Shown here: positions 1 to 10,790 of the stretch, in pieces
Layout: each line of letters begins with the position of its first letter
Numbering within the stretch: position 1 is the first letter of the stretch
Assembly (NCBI RefSeq): GCF_030035675.1
Contig: NC_084497.1
Span: forward strand, 29,338,437-29,402,436
Source: Rhineura floridana
Taxonomy: Eukaryota > Chordata > Lepidosauria > Squamata > Rhineuridae
Length of the DNA stretch: 64,000 bases
Direction: 5' to 3'
Position numbers and translations under genes: made by a program
Notes under the pieces: model-generated
What the model saw: the letters and a program-made list of their open reading frames with translations, nothing else
What the model was told of the DNA's origin: nothing
Databases searched by the model: none

Positions 1-105
1 CCTCCTCCTCTCTCTTCTTAGGGTTTTTAAGCTTTAAACTAGACTTAGAGAAGGCAGCTCTTCAAAGAGAGGATGCCTTCACAGAGACACTATCCTCTCT
101 CCAAT

Positions 106-238
106 AGAACTTATGGGAATGTATCCAGTTAAGTCCTACTCAAAGTAGACCCACTGAAATAAATGACCATAAGTTCACTGTGCCCATTAAATTCAATGGA
201 TCTACTCCACGTACGACTAACATTGACTACAACCCATG
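106..238. repeat. Palindromic MITE (family P1), diverged
   Basis: The left arm reads AAGTCCTACTCAAAGTAGAC and the right arm carries ATTCAATGGATCTACTCC, so the element is an imperfect palindrome ending in CAACCCA. The same arms recur at 24415-24545, 55984-56107, 59640-59745 and 61495-61590. The structure (terminal inverted repeats, no coding capacity) is that of a small non-autonomous DNA element. This copy is old. Confidence 0.6.
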
Positions 239-639
239 ACCACTCTTTCACTTGTGGACCAAATCAGCATGACAGATTTTTTAAAAAAAGAAATATCACC
301 AAACATGTTTGAATTGGCTTACTAATGCCAGGATGTCTGTTATCAACATACCTGCTTTCTATGAATGGTCACTGTTAATAATGAAATTACCACCATCTGT
401 ATCTTCTGCATTTCATGTCCTTCTGACTTCACTGCTTACAACTACCTGTTACCTCCACACAGAGATACAACTACAGTGCAGGTTAATGCTTCATGCACGT
501 GATAAAGTAGGCTGGAGCCAAAAAAACTTATTGCCAAAATATGTTTTTAAGGTACAAGAAGATTCTTTGTGGTTGTTTTTGCTGCAAAAGACTAACCCTT
601 CTGTGGGTGTGGGTGTGCACACGCTTATCTGCTTATTAA

Positions 640-955
640 CAGTGGTCCATCCACCTCAGTATTGTCTACACACTGACAGGCAGTGATTCCCCAGCGTTTC
701 AGGCAGCCTCCAGGGACTGAAATTGGGACCTTTTGCACTCAAAGCAGGTGATCTAGCACTGAGCTATGGCCCTTTTTCAAAGTGTATGATTCTAGTCCTC
801 ATGGTTTAAATAGGAACATAGGAAGCCACCTTCAGCTGACTCAGACCGTTAGTCCATCTAGCACAGTCTGTTGACTGGCAGTGGCTCTCCAAGGTTCCAA
901 GCTGGAGGATCTCCCAGCCCTATCTGGAGATGCTGCCAGGGACTGGAGCTGGAAC
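640..955 (-). repeat. Two tRNA-derived SINE fragments, antisense
   Basis: Two antisense copies lie head to tail (about 640-775 and 808-955). Read on the minus strand they show the family order: tRNA-like head with GAGCATC..CTTTGCATGCAGAAGGTCC in better copies, a body with CCAGTCAGTGTAGACAATAC, and a tail ending CTTCCTATGTTCC. The second copy starts on the plus strand with the tail complement GGAACATAGGAAG. Both are diverged and truncated. Confidence 0.75.
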
Positions 956-1239
956 GTTCTGGAAATTCCACCTGACAATGCAACTACTGTCACCCAGAGA
1001 AGCCCTCAGTGATCGCCTGCAGGTTGAGTTTCTGCAATGGGTGGTAGACACTGTCTTTGCAGATGATGTTGTCAACATCTGCAGAATTGCTGAGCTCTCC
1101 ACAGGAGAAGTTTCTTGAAATGCCTGGATGCGTTGAGTCAGATATGGCCAATTTTTTTAAAAAAAATCCTTGTAAGAGAGCCCCCTTGTTTTGAAGCAGA
1201 ACTAAACTTCAAAGGGAGTTTTGGCTACAAGTCTCTAGG
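956..1239. other. Unassigned sequence
   Basis: No recognised repeat or coding segment. Short overlapping open stretches on both strands are chance frames. Confidence 0.4.
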
Positions 1240-1510
1240 CTAGGCCTGCAATGCATATTTTTGTTGTTGTTAATAAAAAAAATGAATGGGTTTGATCATG
1301 CATGGCTTAATAAATATTTATGCCACCGCGAGAATTCATGACGGAAATAAATAGCGGTTATATTCTCCGCTTAGGACAGAAATGTTTCTGAAGTGGAATT
1401 AAATGTGTGATTTATATATCCAGGAAGGATGTAATTGGATTTATAATAAACAGGTGTTTACATCCTTATCAAACCTGTAATGATGTCATAACAAGGAAAT
1501 GGGGGTAAGG
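1240..1510. other. Unique AT-rich stretch, possible conserved non-coding element
   Basis: AT-rich, repeat-free DNA containing TTAATAAATA, AATTAAATGTGTGATTTAT and TGATGTCATAAC (a CRE-like TGATGTCA core). No coding frame. The case for conservation is compositional only, since no alignment could be run. Confidence 0.3.
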
Positions 1511-2064
1511 AAAAAGTCTATAACCACTTGAGTAACGGAGCCCAGGCTGAAAGCTCAGGTTGGCTGCAAGTCCATCAAAAAGAAACCAGCAATGTCGTAA
1601 ACTTCCTGAGTGAAGACTCCAATCACCAGAGCCTGGGGGGTGGAGTTACAGACAGAATGGACTGGCGGTTTGGAGGCACATAAAAACATAAAGAGGATCC
1701 TTGCAAACTACCAGGCCAAGTTCAAGGTTCTAGTTTTGGTGTACAAAGCCCTATGCAGTTTGGGACCAGGATACCTGAAAGATCCTCTTACCCCTTGTAT
1801 ACCTAGTCAATCACTAACACTCTGCAGGTGAGGGCCTCCTGCAGATGCCATCTTATCAGGAGGCCTGTTCCACACAACGTAAGAAGCAGACCTTTGGTGT
1901 AGTGGCACCAACACTTTGGAATACCCTCCCCTTAAAAATTAGACAGGCACCACCTGTTATGCTTTGGGTGCCTATTGAAGACCTTCCTCTTTCAATAAGC
2001 CTTTGAAGCAGCATCTGTCCAAGTCACTGGACAGTCCATGTCTGTGCTGGAGTCGATTTTTAAG

Positions 2065-2599
2065 ATAGTGTTATGGGTTTGGGGGTTCAGACAGATGATT
2101 TTTGGGGTCCCCTTCAAGCCTGTAACCTTGAATCTGGAAGTGGCCTCTGCAGTGGAAAATTTCCTTTGTTAAACTAGCCTGGAAGCTAATGGGTTTGTTA
2201 AGTGGCCACCATTGGCATATGTAAGAAGACAGCACAAATAAATTCTGTGGCTATTGGAACTCTTTTCAGGAGAAGGGCCCACCTGCCTCCCCACCCTGAA
2301 GGAGAGGCTTGTGTTTTTAGTCTAGTCTTAGGAAAGTCTGGGGACTGGAGACAGAGAGGCTTGCTTGCTCTCTGTACCCCCAAAGCTATGGGCAATGGGG
2401 AGCAAGATCTGATGGACTGATAATGCTGTGAACCCTCCATCTTAAGCCCAGGTTGGAATGTGTGTAAATAAAAACCAAATATCCTATAAGACACCATAGT
2501 CCCTGCTGACCTCATTTCCAAGTAAACCAAACACTAGATAAACACAGGAACCCCTGGAAGTGTCGCACGGCTCAGAGAGTGGAATGCCATGCAACACTA
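2065..2599. mobile_element. LTR-like fossil inserted in the L2 element
   Basis: A 535-bp insertion flanked on both sides by TTTTTAAG (2057-2064 and 2600-2607). Its ends are inverted (TAGTGTT ... AACACTA), and internal AATAAA signals lie near 2466. The TGTT...AACA ends and polyadenylation signals suggest a solo LTR. The 8-bp flank would instead fit a hAT-like DNA element, but the L2 sequence itself is T-rich and repetitive here, so the flank may be partly chance. Old and non-coding. Confidence 0.5.
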
Positions 2600-2715
2600 T
2601 TTTTAAGTTGTTTTTCAAATATGTTTTCCAAGATGGTTTGTTGTAATGTGTTTTGAAGTCTTTTGTTTTGAAGGTGTTTTAAAGTGCTTTTAGTGTTTTT
2701 GTTCACCACTCTAGG

Positions 2716-3050
2716 CAGGGCTAGCACCAGAGGGTGGCCAGACTGGGCCCTGGATGAGGGCCCCTGAAGGGACCCTCCCTAGGGTAGGAGAGTGGTGCTC
2801 CAGTCCCACAATCCATGGCAGCACCAGGTCCTGCAACCCGACCGTGCTACAGATCGCAGAGAGGGAGCTCCCAGGAACCCCCCAATACAGACAGCACGGG
2901 CTTCAATAAGCCAGCACACACGCCCTACCTACATCTCCCATCAGTGTGAATGCATGCCTGCCATCATCCAAGATGGCAGCAGGGGCTTCTCTAAGGGACT
3001 GATGCTCTCACTGCCAACTTGGTTCACATTGACAGTTTGGTGCCAGCCTG
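2716..3050. mobile_element. hAT-like non-autonomous DNA transposon
   Basis: Begins CAGGGCTAGCACCA and ends TTTGGTGCCAGCCTG, which are inverse complements of each other and start with the CAG typical of hAT ends. The flanking 8-mers ACTCTAGG (2708-2715) and ACCCTGGG (3051-3058) are a diverged target duplication. It sits inside the L2 3' UTR and so is younger. A relative with the same right end lies at 37605-37759. Confidence 0.65.
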
Positions 3051-3107
3051 ACCCTGGGCTCCTTCTTGAAGGAAGGGCAGGATATAAATTTAATAAATAA
3101 TAAATAA

Positions 3108-3725
3108 GCCAGATCAGGCCAAAGGCCCATCTAATACAGCCTCCTGTTTCCCCACAATGCCTATCCAGATGCTCTAATGGGAAGCCCCAAAAGGCAACAG
3201 AGATTGTGCCTGTCTGATATATAGTGGGAGGGAGTTCCAAAGGGTACATATCACCACACTAAAGGCCTGATTCTGATACGGTGTGAAACAAATTTTCTGA
3301 TAAGATGGTATCTACGGGACACGGCCTCCTGCAGAATGCACAACAGAAAAATATGTGGAGAGCCCTGAAGCTGGATCAGGCTAGAGGCTCACGTAGTCCA
3401 GCCTCCTGTTCTCATCATGGCCAACCAGATGCCTTAATGGGAAGCCCACAAGCAGGGCCTGAGTGCAACAGCACTCTCCCCATTTGCAATTCCCAGCAAC
3501 TTGCATCCAGAGTCATCCTGCCTCCGACAGGGGAGGGAGAGCATAGCCAACGTAGCAAATAGCCACTGATAGCCTTCTCCTCTATGGACTTGTTCAATTC
3601 AGCTTGGATTCAGTCATCCAAGTTGTTGGCCATCACCTCATCTTCAGGGTAACAAATTCCAGTTTAACTCTGTGCTGTGCAGAGATGTACTTTGCTTTGT
3701 TTGTCCTGAAACTTTTTTAAAAGCC
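3108..3725 (-). mobile_element. CR1-clade LINE 3' ends, antisense, two pieces
   Basis: Two antisense remnants of the LINE family best preserved at 28214-29000. The first (3108-3300) shows GCCAGATCAGGCCAAAGGCC. The second (3340-3725) contains the 3' UTR (CCTCCTGTTCTCATCATGGC, GGGAAGCCCACAAGCAGGGC) running into the ORF end near 3570 (ATAGCCACTGATAGCC is the complement of the INGY-stop region). Both are 5' truncated and diverged. Confidence 0.75.
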
Positions 3726-3759
3726 ATTCAAGTCTGTGGCTTTCACTGTTGTCTTGTGT

Positions 3760-4640
3760 ATGGTTATATAACACCCTAGATCCTCTTGTGATGTTGTTAG
3801 GCTATTTGAATGGCAAAGTAAAAAAAGAACATTTGATGAGCTTGGGTGGAACCTATTATCAGAAGCAAACACTTTGATTGCTACAGAGTAGAGGGATGAA
3901 CTAATACCAACAATTAAAATGTGGTTGTTTAAAATCTGGGATATTGTAGAAGGTTACAGAGTGCATTTTAGTTATGCAGTGGCAGGGGGAAGGGAAACAA
4001 AGGTTTTTATTATAATTGGGCATTATTTATGAACATTATGAGGAATAGATGTGGATTAGATATTAAGTGCTATAATTCGCTCACACTAATTTAAAATAGT
4101 ATTGAGTTATTATTATGGTTAATGATTGTATTTATAACCTTGGCCCGTAGTGCACTTCATTATATTTATGCTAACACTGAAGTGTACTTGATTGTGTTTG
4201 GTGCTATTGATTGGCATTAACCAAGAATTAATGTGAATAAAGTAATACCAGGATGGAATGATGTTGGGTAACTAATGGGTATTACCAGGTTTTAGAATAT
4301 TGAGTGGATTATATAAATATTATCAGTCCCTTTTCATACATAACGTATGGATTAATTGAATTATTATCCTCGATTACAAATCTGGATGGAAAGTAAGCAT
4401 TACTTACATGTATATATGCATCCATACATTTACTTATTTTTTTTAAAAAAGGGGGAAATGACAAGGTTTTCAGCCTCAGACAGTGTACTATTAATCATAG
4501 CTTTAAATTTCTTTAAAGCCTTATAGTTTTCACAATAAAAAAATGAAACTAGCACGTTTCTGACTGCGTTCCAAGAACACAGAGATAGCTCATGACCTCC
4601 TCTCCTAGCACCCAGCACATCTGTACAAAAAAAGCTTAAT
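3760..4640. other. Unique AT-rich region, possible regulatory DNA
   Basis: Nearly 900 bp with no recognised transposon, rich in TTTATGAACATTATGAGGAA-like AT runs and homeodomain-type cores (ATTAAT, TTAATTG, ATTATTA). No convincing coding frame on either strand. One of the longest repeat-free blocks in the window, and a candidate conserved non-coding cluster. Confidence 0.35.
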
Positions 4641-4699
4641 TGTCAGGGCACAGGAAAGCAAAGAATAATAGAATATTAACTGCTATATAATACTATTGG

Positions 4700-5460
4700 G
4701 GCTGTAAGGGCAGAAAGAAAAACAGTCAAGAAAGGGCAGCGCATGATATCTTCCCCATCAATTATCATCATCCCAAGCCTATCAGGATGGAGGCCAAAGT
4801 AGCTGTGGTGTCACAAGGGAGGAATGCAAGTGGGAGGGAAAGGTTGCTTGGCAATGTAACTTGCCATGGTCCCTTACCAGCTCTATTGATTCAGGTTTCC
4901 ATCTCTCAGCAGTCCTGATCTATGGAGATGCCCCACACCATGGATAAGTGAAGACTCAAGAAATGGGAGGACAGTAGTCTGTGCCAGAAATGAAGACAAG
5001 ATCAGCACCTTAGAGAGGGACTGATGTGCAGGTTTCAGGACCATGGTCAGCTACTCTGCACATGAGTTAGAGCATACAAGCAGTCTCAGCAGTCTCCTTG
5101 GAGCAACTGGCCGACCTTTAGAACCTGAGCTTGTAGCATTGAGGGGGCTGCTCAGTGGGTACATCTGGCCAGTGAAAGGGCCAGTGCCTTCCCCGGCAGC
5201 TGTTCACTCCTTCTAGGTGCTGGAGTTGAAAGCTGTGGAGATGTCTCCTTGGGACAGTCCTGCTCCTCTAAGAGCCCGTTGGCCAAGCCTCAGAGTGTCT
5301 CCTTAGGGTTCAGAGGAGGAAATGTGAGCTATAGTCCCTGTGGCTCTACAAGGGATAGACCAGGGGCTGGATCCATCTCCTCCTTGGGGTTGCAACCATC
5401 AGATGACTCTGATGTTTCCTAGCCTGAACTGAAGACACTTAACAGTTTTCTGAGTGTCTT
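4700..5460 (-). other. Possible retroelement-derived remnant
   Basis: Minus-strand translation of about 5100-5440 gives acidic and proline-rich peptide text, including ETSESSDGCNPKEEMDPAPG, loosely like the acidic peptide at 23545-23770 and 60000-60205. No conserved domain is visible and the assignment is weak. If retroelement-derived, it is an old broken fossil. Confidence 0.25.
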
Positions 5461-5464
5461 AATA

Positions 5465-5580
5465 TGGGAATGGGGAATATCTATGGCCCTCCAACTCTAG
5501 TCAACCACAGCTAGTATGGCCAATGGTCAGGGATGGTGGCAGGTGTAGTCCAACAATATCTGAAGGGCCGCAGATGCCCC
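5465..5580. repeat. Palindromic hAT-like MITE, diverged
   Basis: Has the family layout: GGGAATATCTATGGCCCTCC at the left, TGTAGTCCAACAATATCTGA and GGGCCGCAGATGCCCC at the right, around a central TGGCCAATGGTCAGGGATG. Inverted arms make a long hairpin. Target duplication not resolvable. Confidence 0.6.
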
Positions 5581-5689
5581 AGTCATGATTTATGGCAACA
5601 TGAGAGATGAACTTTTTCCCTTCCTTCTCCCAAAACATACAACTTATGACCACCAGTTGCATTCAAACAGCAGTTAAGTGAGAACAAAC

Positions 5690-5880
5690 AAAAGGAAAGG
5701 TTTTCTTCACATTTATTCACAAACAGTCAATGGAACTCACTACCACAAGATTAAATCTGGTCTTAATACAGGACCTAAAGCATTCCCTTGTTGCTTTTCC
5801 CATTGCATATGAAGATATACTGCCCCTTACCAAGGAGAATCCTTTTACTCAACATGGTTACTTGCTATTCCTCCTCCATG
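5690..5880 (+). mobile_element. CR1-clade LINE ORF fragment
   Basis: The stretch AACAAAAGGAAAGGTTTTCT followed by AATGGAACTCACTACCACAA matches the part of the LINE ORF that encodes the KRKYFFTQ..LWNLLPQ segment at 28650-28710. Short and diverged. Confidence 0.5.
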
Positions 5881-5914
5881 ATATTTGTCTGATCCCTTTT
5901 TAAATCACAGCTGG

Positions 5915-6120
5915 GAAACTTCTCAATCTTGTTTGACTACAACTCCCATCATCCCTAGCAGCTGGCTGGGGCTGATGGGGCTTGGAATCCCTCAACATCT
6001 GGAGGAACCACAGATTCCCCAACCCTGTAATTAAAGCCATTTATGCCAGTAGCTATCAACCACAACTGGTGGCAGAGAGTTCCACACATTCATAGTGTTT
6101 CACTGCCATGCATCATGTAA
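5915..6120. repeat. Palindromic MITE followed by an antisense LINE remnant
   Basis: 5915-6030 shows TTTGACTACAACTCCCATCA and, inverted, CTCAACATCTGGAGGAACCA, which are the arms of the palindromic MITE family. 6031-6120 (AAAGCCATTTATGCC, GTTCCACACATTCATAG) resembles the antisense CR1-clade LINE ORF end. Confidence 0.5.
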
Positions 6121-6869
6121 AGAATGTCCTGAATCTCCTGCCCTTAGGAGAGCCAGGAAAGGAGGACAGGCAGGAAAGGGCAGGGCTGCATCTGACATGC
6201 AGGGAGAGAGAAAAAGAGAGGAAATCTGACCTGATCATCTCGTGGAAGTACAAAGCCACCTTTGAAGAAATTAGGCTCCCGAATTGGGCGAGTTCAAGAC
6301 TCAGAGATGCTGCAGTCAACAGCTAACGAGAAACATCCATGGCTCTTTGGAGGCAGAGACATAAAGGATGAGGAACGCAAGCCCATGAAACAGAAAAAGC
6401 ACATTTAAAAAGGAGCCTCCTCCCCTTGCTCATCTCCTCTACACACTTTGAAGAGCCTCAAAGTACTGAATAATTTCGTTAAAAGTGAAATTCAGGCGAA
6501 GGGAGCCAGCTCGGGGAAAGAAGGGCACCGCTGCGCCGGAGGAAACCTTCAAAGCCCGGTGCCATGGCAGAGCATTTGTTCACCCGTCCATTGGAAAGAT
6601 AAAGGAAATGTGGCAGGGTTTCTGGTTTTGCCCCCCAACCCCGCACCCCAAAAGGGAAGTCGCAGCCGGGAAGCCTTCTGGTCCCCCGAGGGGCCGCCTC
6701 TAAAAATTCAGCATTTTCACCAGGCCCCACAAATGGAGAGTAATGACCCACCAGTGTGGCTCTCCCCTCAAGAGACACAAGTCAGAGGTCTGGTCCCCGA
6801 TGACGAGTGGGCAGCATCACAGAAACCAGCAGGGCAAAATTTTGTTTAAATAAGGTTGCGAGAGATTAA
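6121..6869. other. Unassigned sequence
   Basis: No repeat or gene recognised. Open frames on both strands (for example plus 6448-6849) show no domain, start context or splice pattern and are treated as chance. Confidence 0.4.
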
Positions 6870-7165
6870 GCAAGGTGGGGAAGCGGAGGGCCACATTCCC
6901 TTCATTCCGGGGGCCACATGCCAGCGGTGGGAGAGGTCAGAGGCAAAAGTGAACTTTTACTTTGGTCCAGTAGGCCAGTTTCTACACACACCCCTCTCTA
7001 TCTTTCATCAGGCAAGCAGGAGGCGTTATTAGAGATCAAGCCAGGCACAAACACTCCAAGTGTAAAGCAGGGCCAGTGAGGGATCTAGCCTGAGACCAGT
7101 GGTTCCAACAAAGCAACCTGGAGGGCTGCATCTGGCCCACAGGCCTGAGGCTCCCTGTCCCTGCG
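6870..7165. mobile_element. hAT-like MITE with GGCCACAT arms (family D)
   Basis: Left part GGGGCCACATGCCAGC preceded by GGGCCACATTCCCTTC, right part GGGCTGCATCTGGCCCACAG then GGCCTGAGG. Arms are inverse complements of the kind seen in Charlie-like hAT MITEs. Related copies lie at 34195-34410, 35185-35525 and 60755-61115, all sharing CCAGTAGG/TACACACAC and CAGCCAGGCGAAAAC-type internal text. Confidence 0.6.
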
Positions 7166-7179
7166 ACAGAGGCTTGGGG

Positions 7180-7310
7180 AATGCCAACCTCTTGGTGGCA
7201 GAGCTCCTGTTCTGCAGGCCCTGGTTCAATCCCCAGCATGTCCAAGCAGGGCCAAGAAATCCTCCCTGACTCAAATCTCGGAAAACAGCTGCCAGTCTGC
7301 ATATACAAGC
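7180..7310 (+). repeat. tRNA-derived SINE fragment
   Basis: GGTGGCAGAGCTCCTGTTCT is the A-box side and GCCCTGGTTCAATCCCCAGC the B-box side of the tRNA-like head; the body ends near CAGCTGCCAGTCTGC. Tail lost. Confidence 0.65.
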
Positions 7311-7314
7311 CTTT

Positions 7315-7645
7315 TTTTGAGGCCTGGGGCTGATGGGAGTTGTAGGCAGTCACACGTCTGGATAGGACCAGCTCAGGGAAGGCTAGCCCAGGGAGATAAT
7401 ACTGAGCTTGGGGTCTTACTAAACTTCCTTGGGGAGGGTTGCCATTCAACAGGTTGTCAATGCCAATATTCAGGTTGGGCCGCCATGGCGCACCCACCCT
7501 CAGCCTCCTCCTAGGCACAATTTTTCTCCACTGTAATGTTATAGATGGGGAAATGGGACCAGTCTCAGAATATTGATAAACAGTACCAGGGCACATGTTT
7601 CATATTCCACAGCAAGCAATTCTGAGGCTTGGCTACACACTAGGT
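7315..7645. other. Mostly unassigned, with a partial MITE arm
   Basis: GGCTGATGGGAGTTGTAGGC near 7327 is one arm of the palindromic MITE family. The rest is unrecognised. Confidence 0.35.
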
Positions 7646-7649
7646 TCCT

Positions 7650-7790
7650 CTTCCTGGCATCAACATTTGCATTTATTTTTATTTTTAGCTTGCCGCTCTC
7701 CCAGAAGTCCCATGGTGGGTTACAGCAATTTTACAATACAGCCTTTAAAATCAATTAAAATCGACCAAAAATCACAAAATTAGGTGGATC
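7650..7790 (-). repeat. L2-like LINE 3' tail, antisense
   Basis: TTTATTTTTATTTTTAGCTT and CCCAGAAGTCCCATGGTGGG followed by AAAATCAATTAAAATCG match the antisense layout of the L2-like tail at 45604-45735 (TATCCCACCCTTCCTCCCAG). Diverged. Confidence 0.45.
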
Positions 7791-7859
7791 CTAGAAATAT
7801 GCGCCTCAGGTGTCAAAGGCCAGGGTAAACAGGAGCATTCACTGAAAATTGTCCAGTGA

Positions 7860-8290
7860 GGCTGCCAGATGCATCTCAGAGGGGAGGGAGAGCCCCGGCT
7901 TCACACAGAAGGTCCCAGTTTCAATCCCCGACATCTCCAAGTTGGGCTAGGAACATCCCCTTCTTGAAGCCCTGGACAGCCACACCCAGCCAGTGTAGTG
8001 AGCTAGACTGACCAACTGTCTGACTTGATTGAAGGCAGCTTCCTATTTAAATCACCCCTTGATTCAGAACCACGAGGACTAGAACCCTATTTTATTGGGA
8101 GGGGGGGATGAACCATAACTCAGTGACAGAGCACCTGGTTTACATGCCAAAGGCAGCCTGCTACAATTCCTGGCAGCATCTCCAGCTAGGGAGAAAGGCT
8201 CCCTGCCTGAAACCTGCAGAGCCTCTCCCAGTCAGTGCAGACAACCCTAAGCTAGATGGAACAACAGCCTGGCTCTGTATAAGAGTCCCA
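7860..8290 (+). repeat. Two tRNA-derived SINE copies in tandem
   Basis: Copy one (about 7870-8060) has CAGAAGGTCCCAGTTTCAAT and ends GGCAGCTTCCTATTT. Copy two (about 8108-8290) has AACTCAGTGACAGAGCACCT, CAGCATCTCCAGCTAGGG and GTATAAGAG. Both are old. Their tandem placement reflects separate insertions, since their ages and truncations differ. Confidence 0.75.
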
Positions 8291-8365
8291 TTTATACCTA
8301 TCAGCAGCTCCCATGCACACTGAGTTCTCATCCAACAACTTTTATTCCTTTTTAGGGGGCGGGAT

Positions 8366-9055
8366 TGTGATGTTCCTATATTAATGTATATATGATAAGT
8401 GTTGTTGTTTTAGAAGATACCTGGTAAGTGGAGTGAAAGAGGAGGGGGAGTGAATGGGCAGTAGAATGCGAGATGATTGGCTGAGTGTTTAAAATGGCTG
8501 AATGTATAAAAGGAGGAGTGAGAGTGGAATCTGGGGGGAAGAAGAGAAAGAGTGGATTGCTTGGTGGGGTTGGAGAGAGTTGTTTACCAGGAGGGAGGTG
8601 GAGTTCGGATTAGTATTGAGTAAAACCATATGCTTATGTGCCTTAAGAAGAAATCTTGTTAATCTTGTTAGCTTTGTTATCTATAATAAATACTTAATTT
8701 GGTTTACCAAAGGCCTGATCCTTGGCTGGGGTTTCACAGACCAGAAGGGAGGGTAAGGTAATGACCAAGGCTGAAGGGGAACTGTAACAAATGGTGACAG
8801 CGGTGAAGAGAATAACAATACCAGTATTCAGAGTCTCTGGGAATACTAGTATTGGGACGTTACTGGTGGTTGCCTAGCAGGGGATCTGTTGAGATCTGTG
8901 CTAGAGCGGATAGGTAAACCATAAGAGAGTGCGGTCCGGACTGGTGGAGTCCCTGGTGGTGCCTAGAGACAGGCAGTAACCACGAGCAGGTAGGAACCTG
9001 ACAGGGAGAGCCAGGGAAGGACACATCACAGGGATCTCTAGATCGGGGGGGGTAT
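8366..9055 (+). mobile_element. LTR plus leader of a fossil LTR retroelement
   Basis: The LTR (about 8366-8789, 424 bp) runs from TGTGATGTTCC to ACTGTAACA. A TATAAAAGG promoter box sits near 8507 and AATAAA polyadenylation signal near 8687. Two bases further on, TGGTGACAGCGG (8792) has the position and TGG start of a tRNA primer-binding site, followed by about 250 bp of leader-like sequence to about 9055. No gag or pol follows and no second LTR was found, so this is a broken 5' end. A gypsy-like or ERV origin cannot be decided by eye. Confidence 0.65.
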
Positions 9056-9540
9056 TTTTGCCAATTAAAAGATTTATAAAATGTTTACAGATTTTAAGCA
9101 GCATACAGTCAAATAGGCTGCATTTTAAAAAGGAAACCACAGGAAAAATGATAAGCTATGAATTAAGAAAAGCTCCAGACAACCAGACCCAACCAGATGC
9201 CGAAAAGGGGTTGGGATGCGCTCCAGGTTTACATGGGCCTTTTAAAAAGAATTAGGAAGAAAGCCAGTGAACAAAGTCCTCAGGGCTTGATGAATGGCTC
9301 ACCAACATGATCTACATACATGAATGAGCCATAGAAAAACTGCACAGAACAAACTCAAAGCAAAGAGACTTGAAGATGAAATAGTCTTTATTATCAAAGA
9401 GATGTCTTCATTCCACTGAGTTTTGGCTCAGGCGGCCTCTTTCCTGGCTTCCCTGATGGCTTCTCCCCACCCCCCCTCAGCTAGGCAAAAATTAGGCCTC
9501 TTCCTACTTAAGCATTTTCTCCTGCTGCCAGAGATATCCA
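9056..9540. other. Unassigned AT-rich sequence
   Basis: No feature recognised apart from short A/T runs. Confidence 0.4.
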
Positions 9541-9655
9541 GTGAAGCTGAATGTTGGGAGATTCAGGATAGACAGAAAAAAGTATTTCTTCACACAGCAC
9601 AGAGTGAAACTGTGGAGGTGCTCCCACAAGAGGTAGAACTATCTACTCACTGATT
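9541..9655 (+). mobile_element. CR1-clade LINE ORF fragment
   Basis: GAAGCTGAATGTTGGGAGAT then CAGACAGAAAAAAGTATTTC-like text and CTCCCACAAGAGGTAGAACT match the LINE ORF segment at 28620-28715. The frame partly reads as the family peptide (CFFTQ..VEVLPQEVE). Short remnant. Confidence 0.6.
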
Positions 9656-9773
9656 CTGCAGGCAAAACAGGTGCTCTGCCTATAAAACCAGGGCACTCCC
9701 ATTGAACAAAAATTAATTTCAAGAACCAAGAACTCCTGCATCAAAAGTCTGACAAGGTCCCATGCTCATCAGT

Positions 9774-10790
9774 AGGCATGGGGGGTTCAGTTTGTGTTTT
9801 AATGCCAACTTATGCCATTTGCACTCCCCATAACAATTTGCACACAGAAGCACAGCACACCTTTGCAATTCACACTTTTCCAAAATTTTGCAGTGCAATT
9901 CTCCAACTCCCCCCAAAATAAATTGTACAAAAATGCAGACCTCAGGGGAAAGTGTGTATTGAAAGTGTTTTTTTCCTGTAAACTGCTAAGAGGTTCTATT
10001 TATGATCAAGCAGTATAGAAAATATTGTTAAAGAAAACAAAAAATAGATTAAAATGCATGTAAATGAAAACAGCATGCAAAAATGCATTATATTAGGGGA
10101 AATTGCTAGCACAAATTTGTCTATGAAGCAAAACAGCATACAAAAATGTGTACATTAGGAGAAATGTGCACTAAAACACCAAAGAATTTTTTTAGGGACT
10201 TTTCATTCACTGTCAAGAAAAGCAAAATCACACTAATGGTTTTGGGGTGTATTTTCTACCCCAATGAGATTTCCAACTTATGGCGGGCTGCTACCTTGAC
10301 CCCAGATAGCATTTGTGCCTGTGGTGTCAGAGGAAGTGTGCTTGATAATACCCAGACCCCCAGAGCCAGGAAACACTTCTCCAGAGGAGGCAGAATGGTA
10401 CTCATTGCTGCCCTGTCCCTGATCATTCATCTAGGAAAAAAGCAATGGGGTGTTTTTACTACCCTAACCCACTAACATCGGCTGAGGTAGGAAATGCACC
10501 CCAATACATTTCATCCCCCCCACTTTTTTGTTTCCAGAAGGAAAATGATAAGTAGTAACTGGCTGAAATTTGGGGAGGTTGCATGGCTGCCAGTGTCCTA
10601 GAAAGACTGCCCTGTAGGTCTACTTGTGTATAAATTATGAAAATAGTACCAGGGATAGAATTGGATGAAGTTTTTTTGGGGGGGGGTCACAAAAGCTGTA
10701 CCAATGTAGAGCACTGAACTTAAGATCAGAAAAATAGGACACTAAGAGACACCAAAATCGACATATGCGCCATCTCTACTCTTGAGGGAT
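9774..10790. mobile_element. Non-autonomous element (family E) with internal short repeats
   Basis: Shares its layout with 40291-41060 and 51096-51620: a CACAAAAATGCATTA/TTAGGGGAAATTGC motif repeated every 30-50 bp in the middle, an AATTTTGCAGTGCAATTCTC block at the left, and CACTGAACTTAAGATCAGAA at the right. The 51.6-kb copy ends in GCCCACCCCTAG, a plausible hAT-type end. No coding capacity. Exact ends here are uncertain. Confidence 0.55.

Larger units (their letters stand above)
1700..3107 (+). mobile_element. L2-like LINE 3' end, split by two insertions
   Basis: The coding part (about 1700-2000) translates to the C-terminal end of an L2-type reverse transcriptase ORF: FKVLVLVYKALCSLGPGYL is readable, followed by the equivalents of PSYQE and FGVVAPTLWN in other frames. 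The same region is seen at 40582-40970. The 3' UTR continues at 2600-2715 (TTTTTAGTG motif) and 3051-3107 (GGGCTCCTTCTTGAAGGAAG, then TATAAATTTAATAAATAATA tail). Two later insertions split it at 2065-2599 and 2716-3050. It is 5' truncated with several frame losses. The L2 name is from RT-terminus resemblance; another CR1-group family is possible. Confidence 0.7.
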
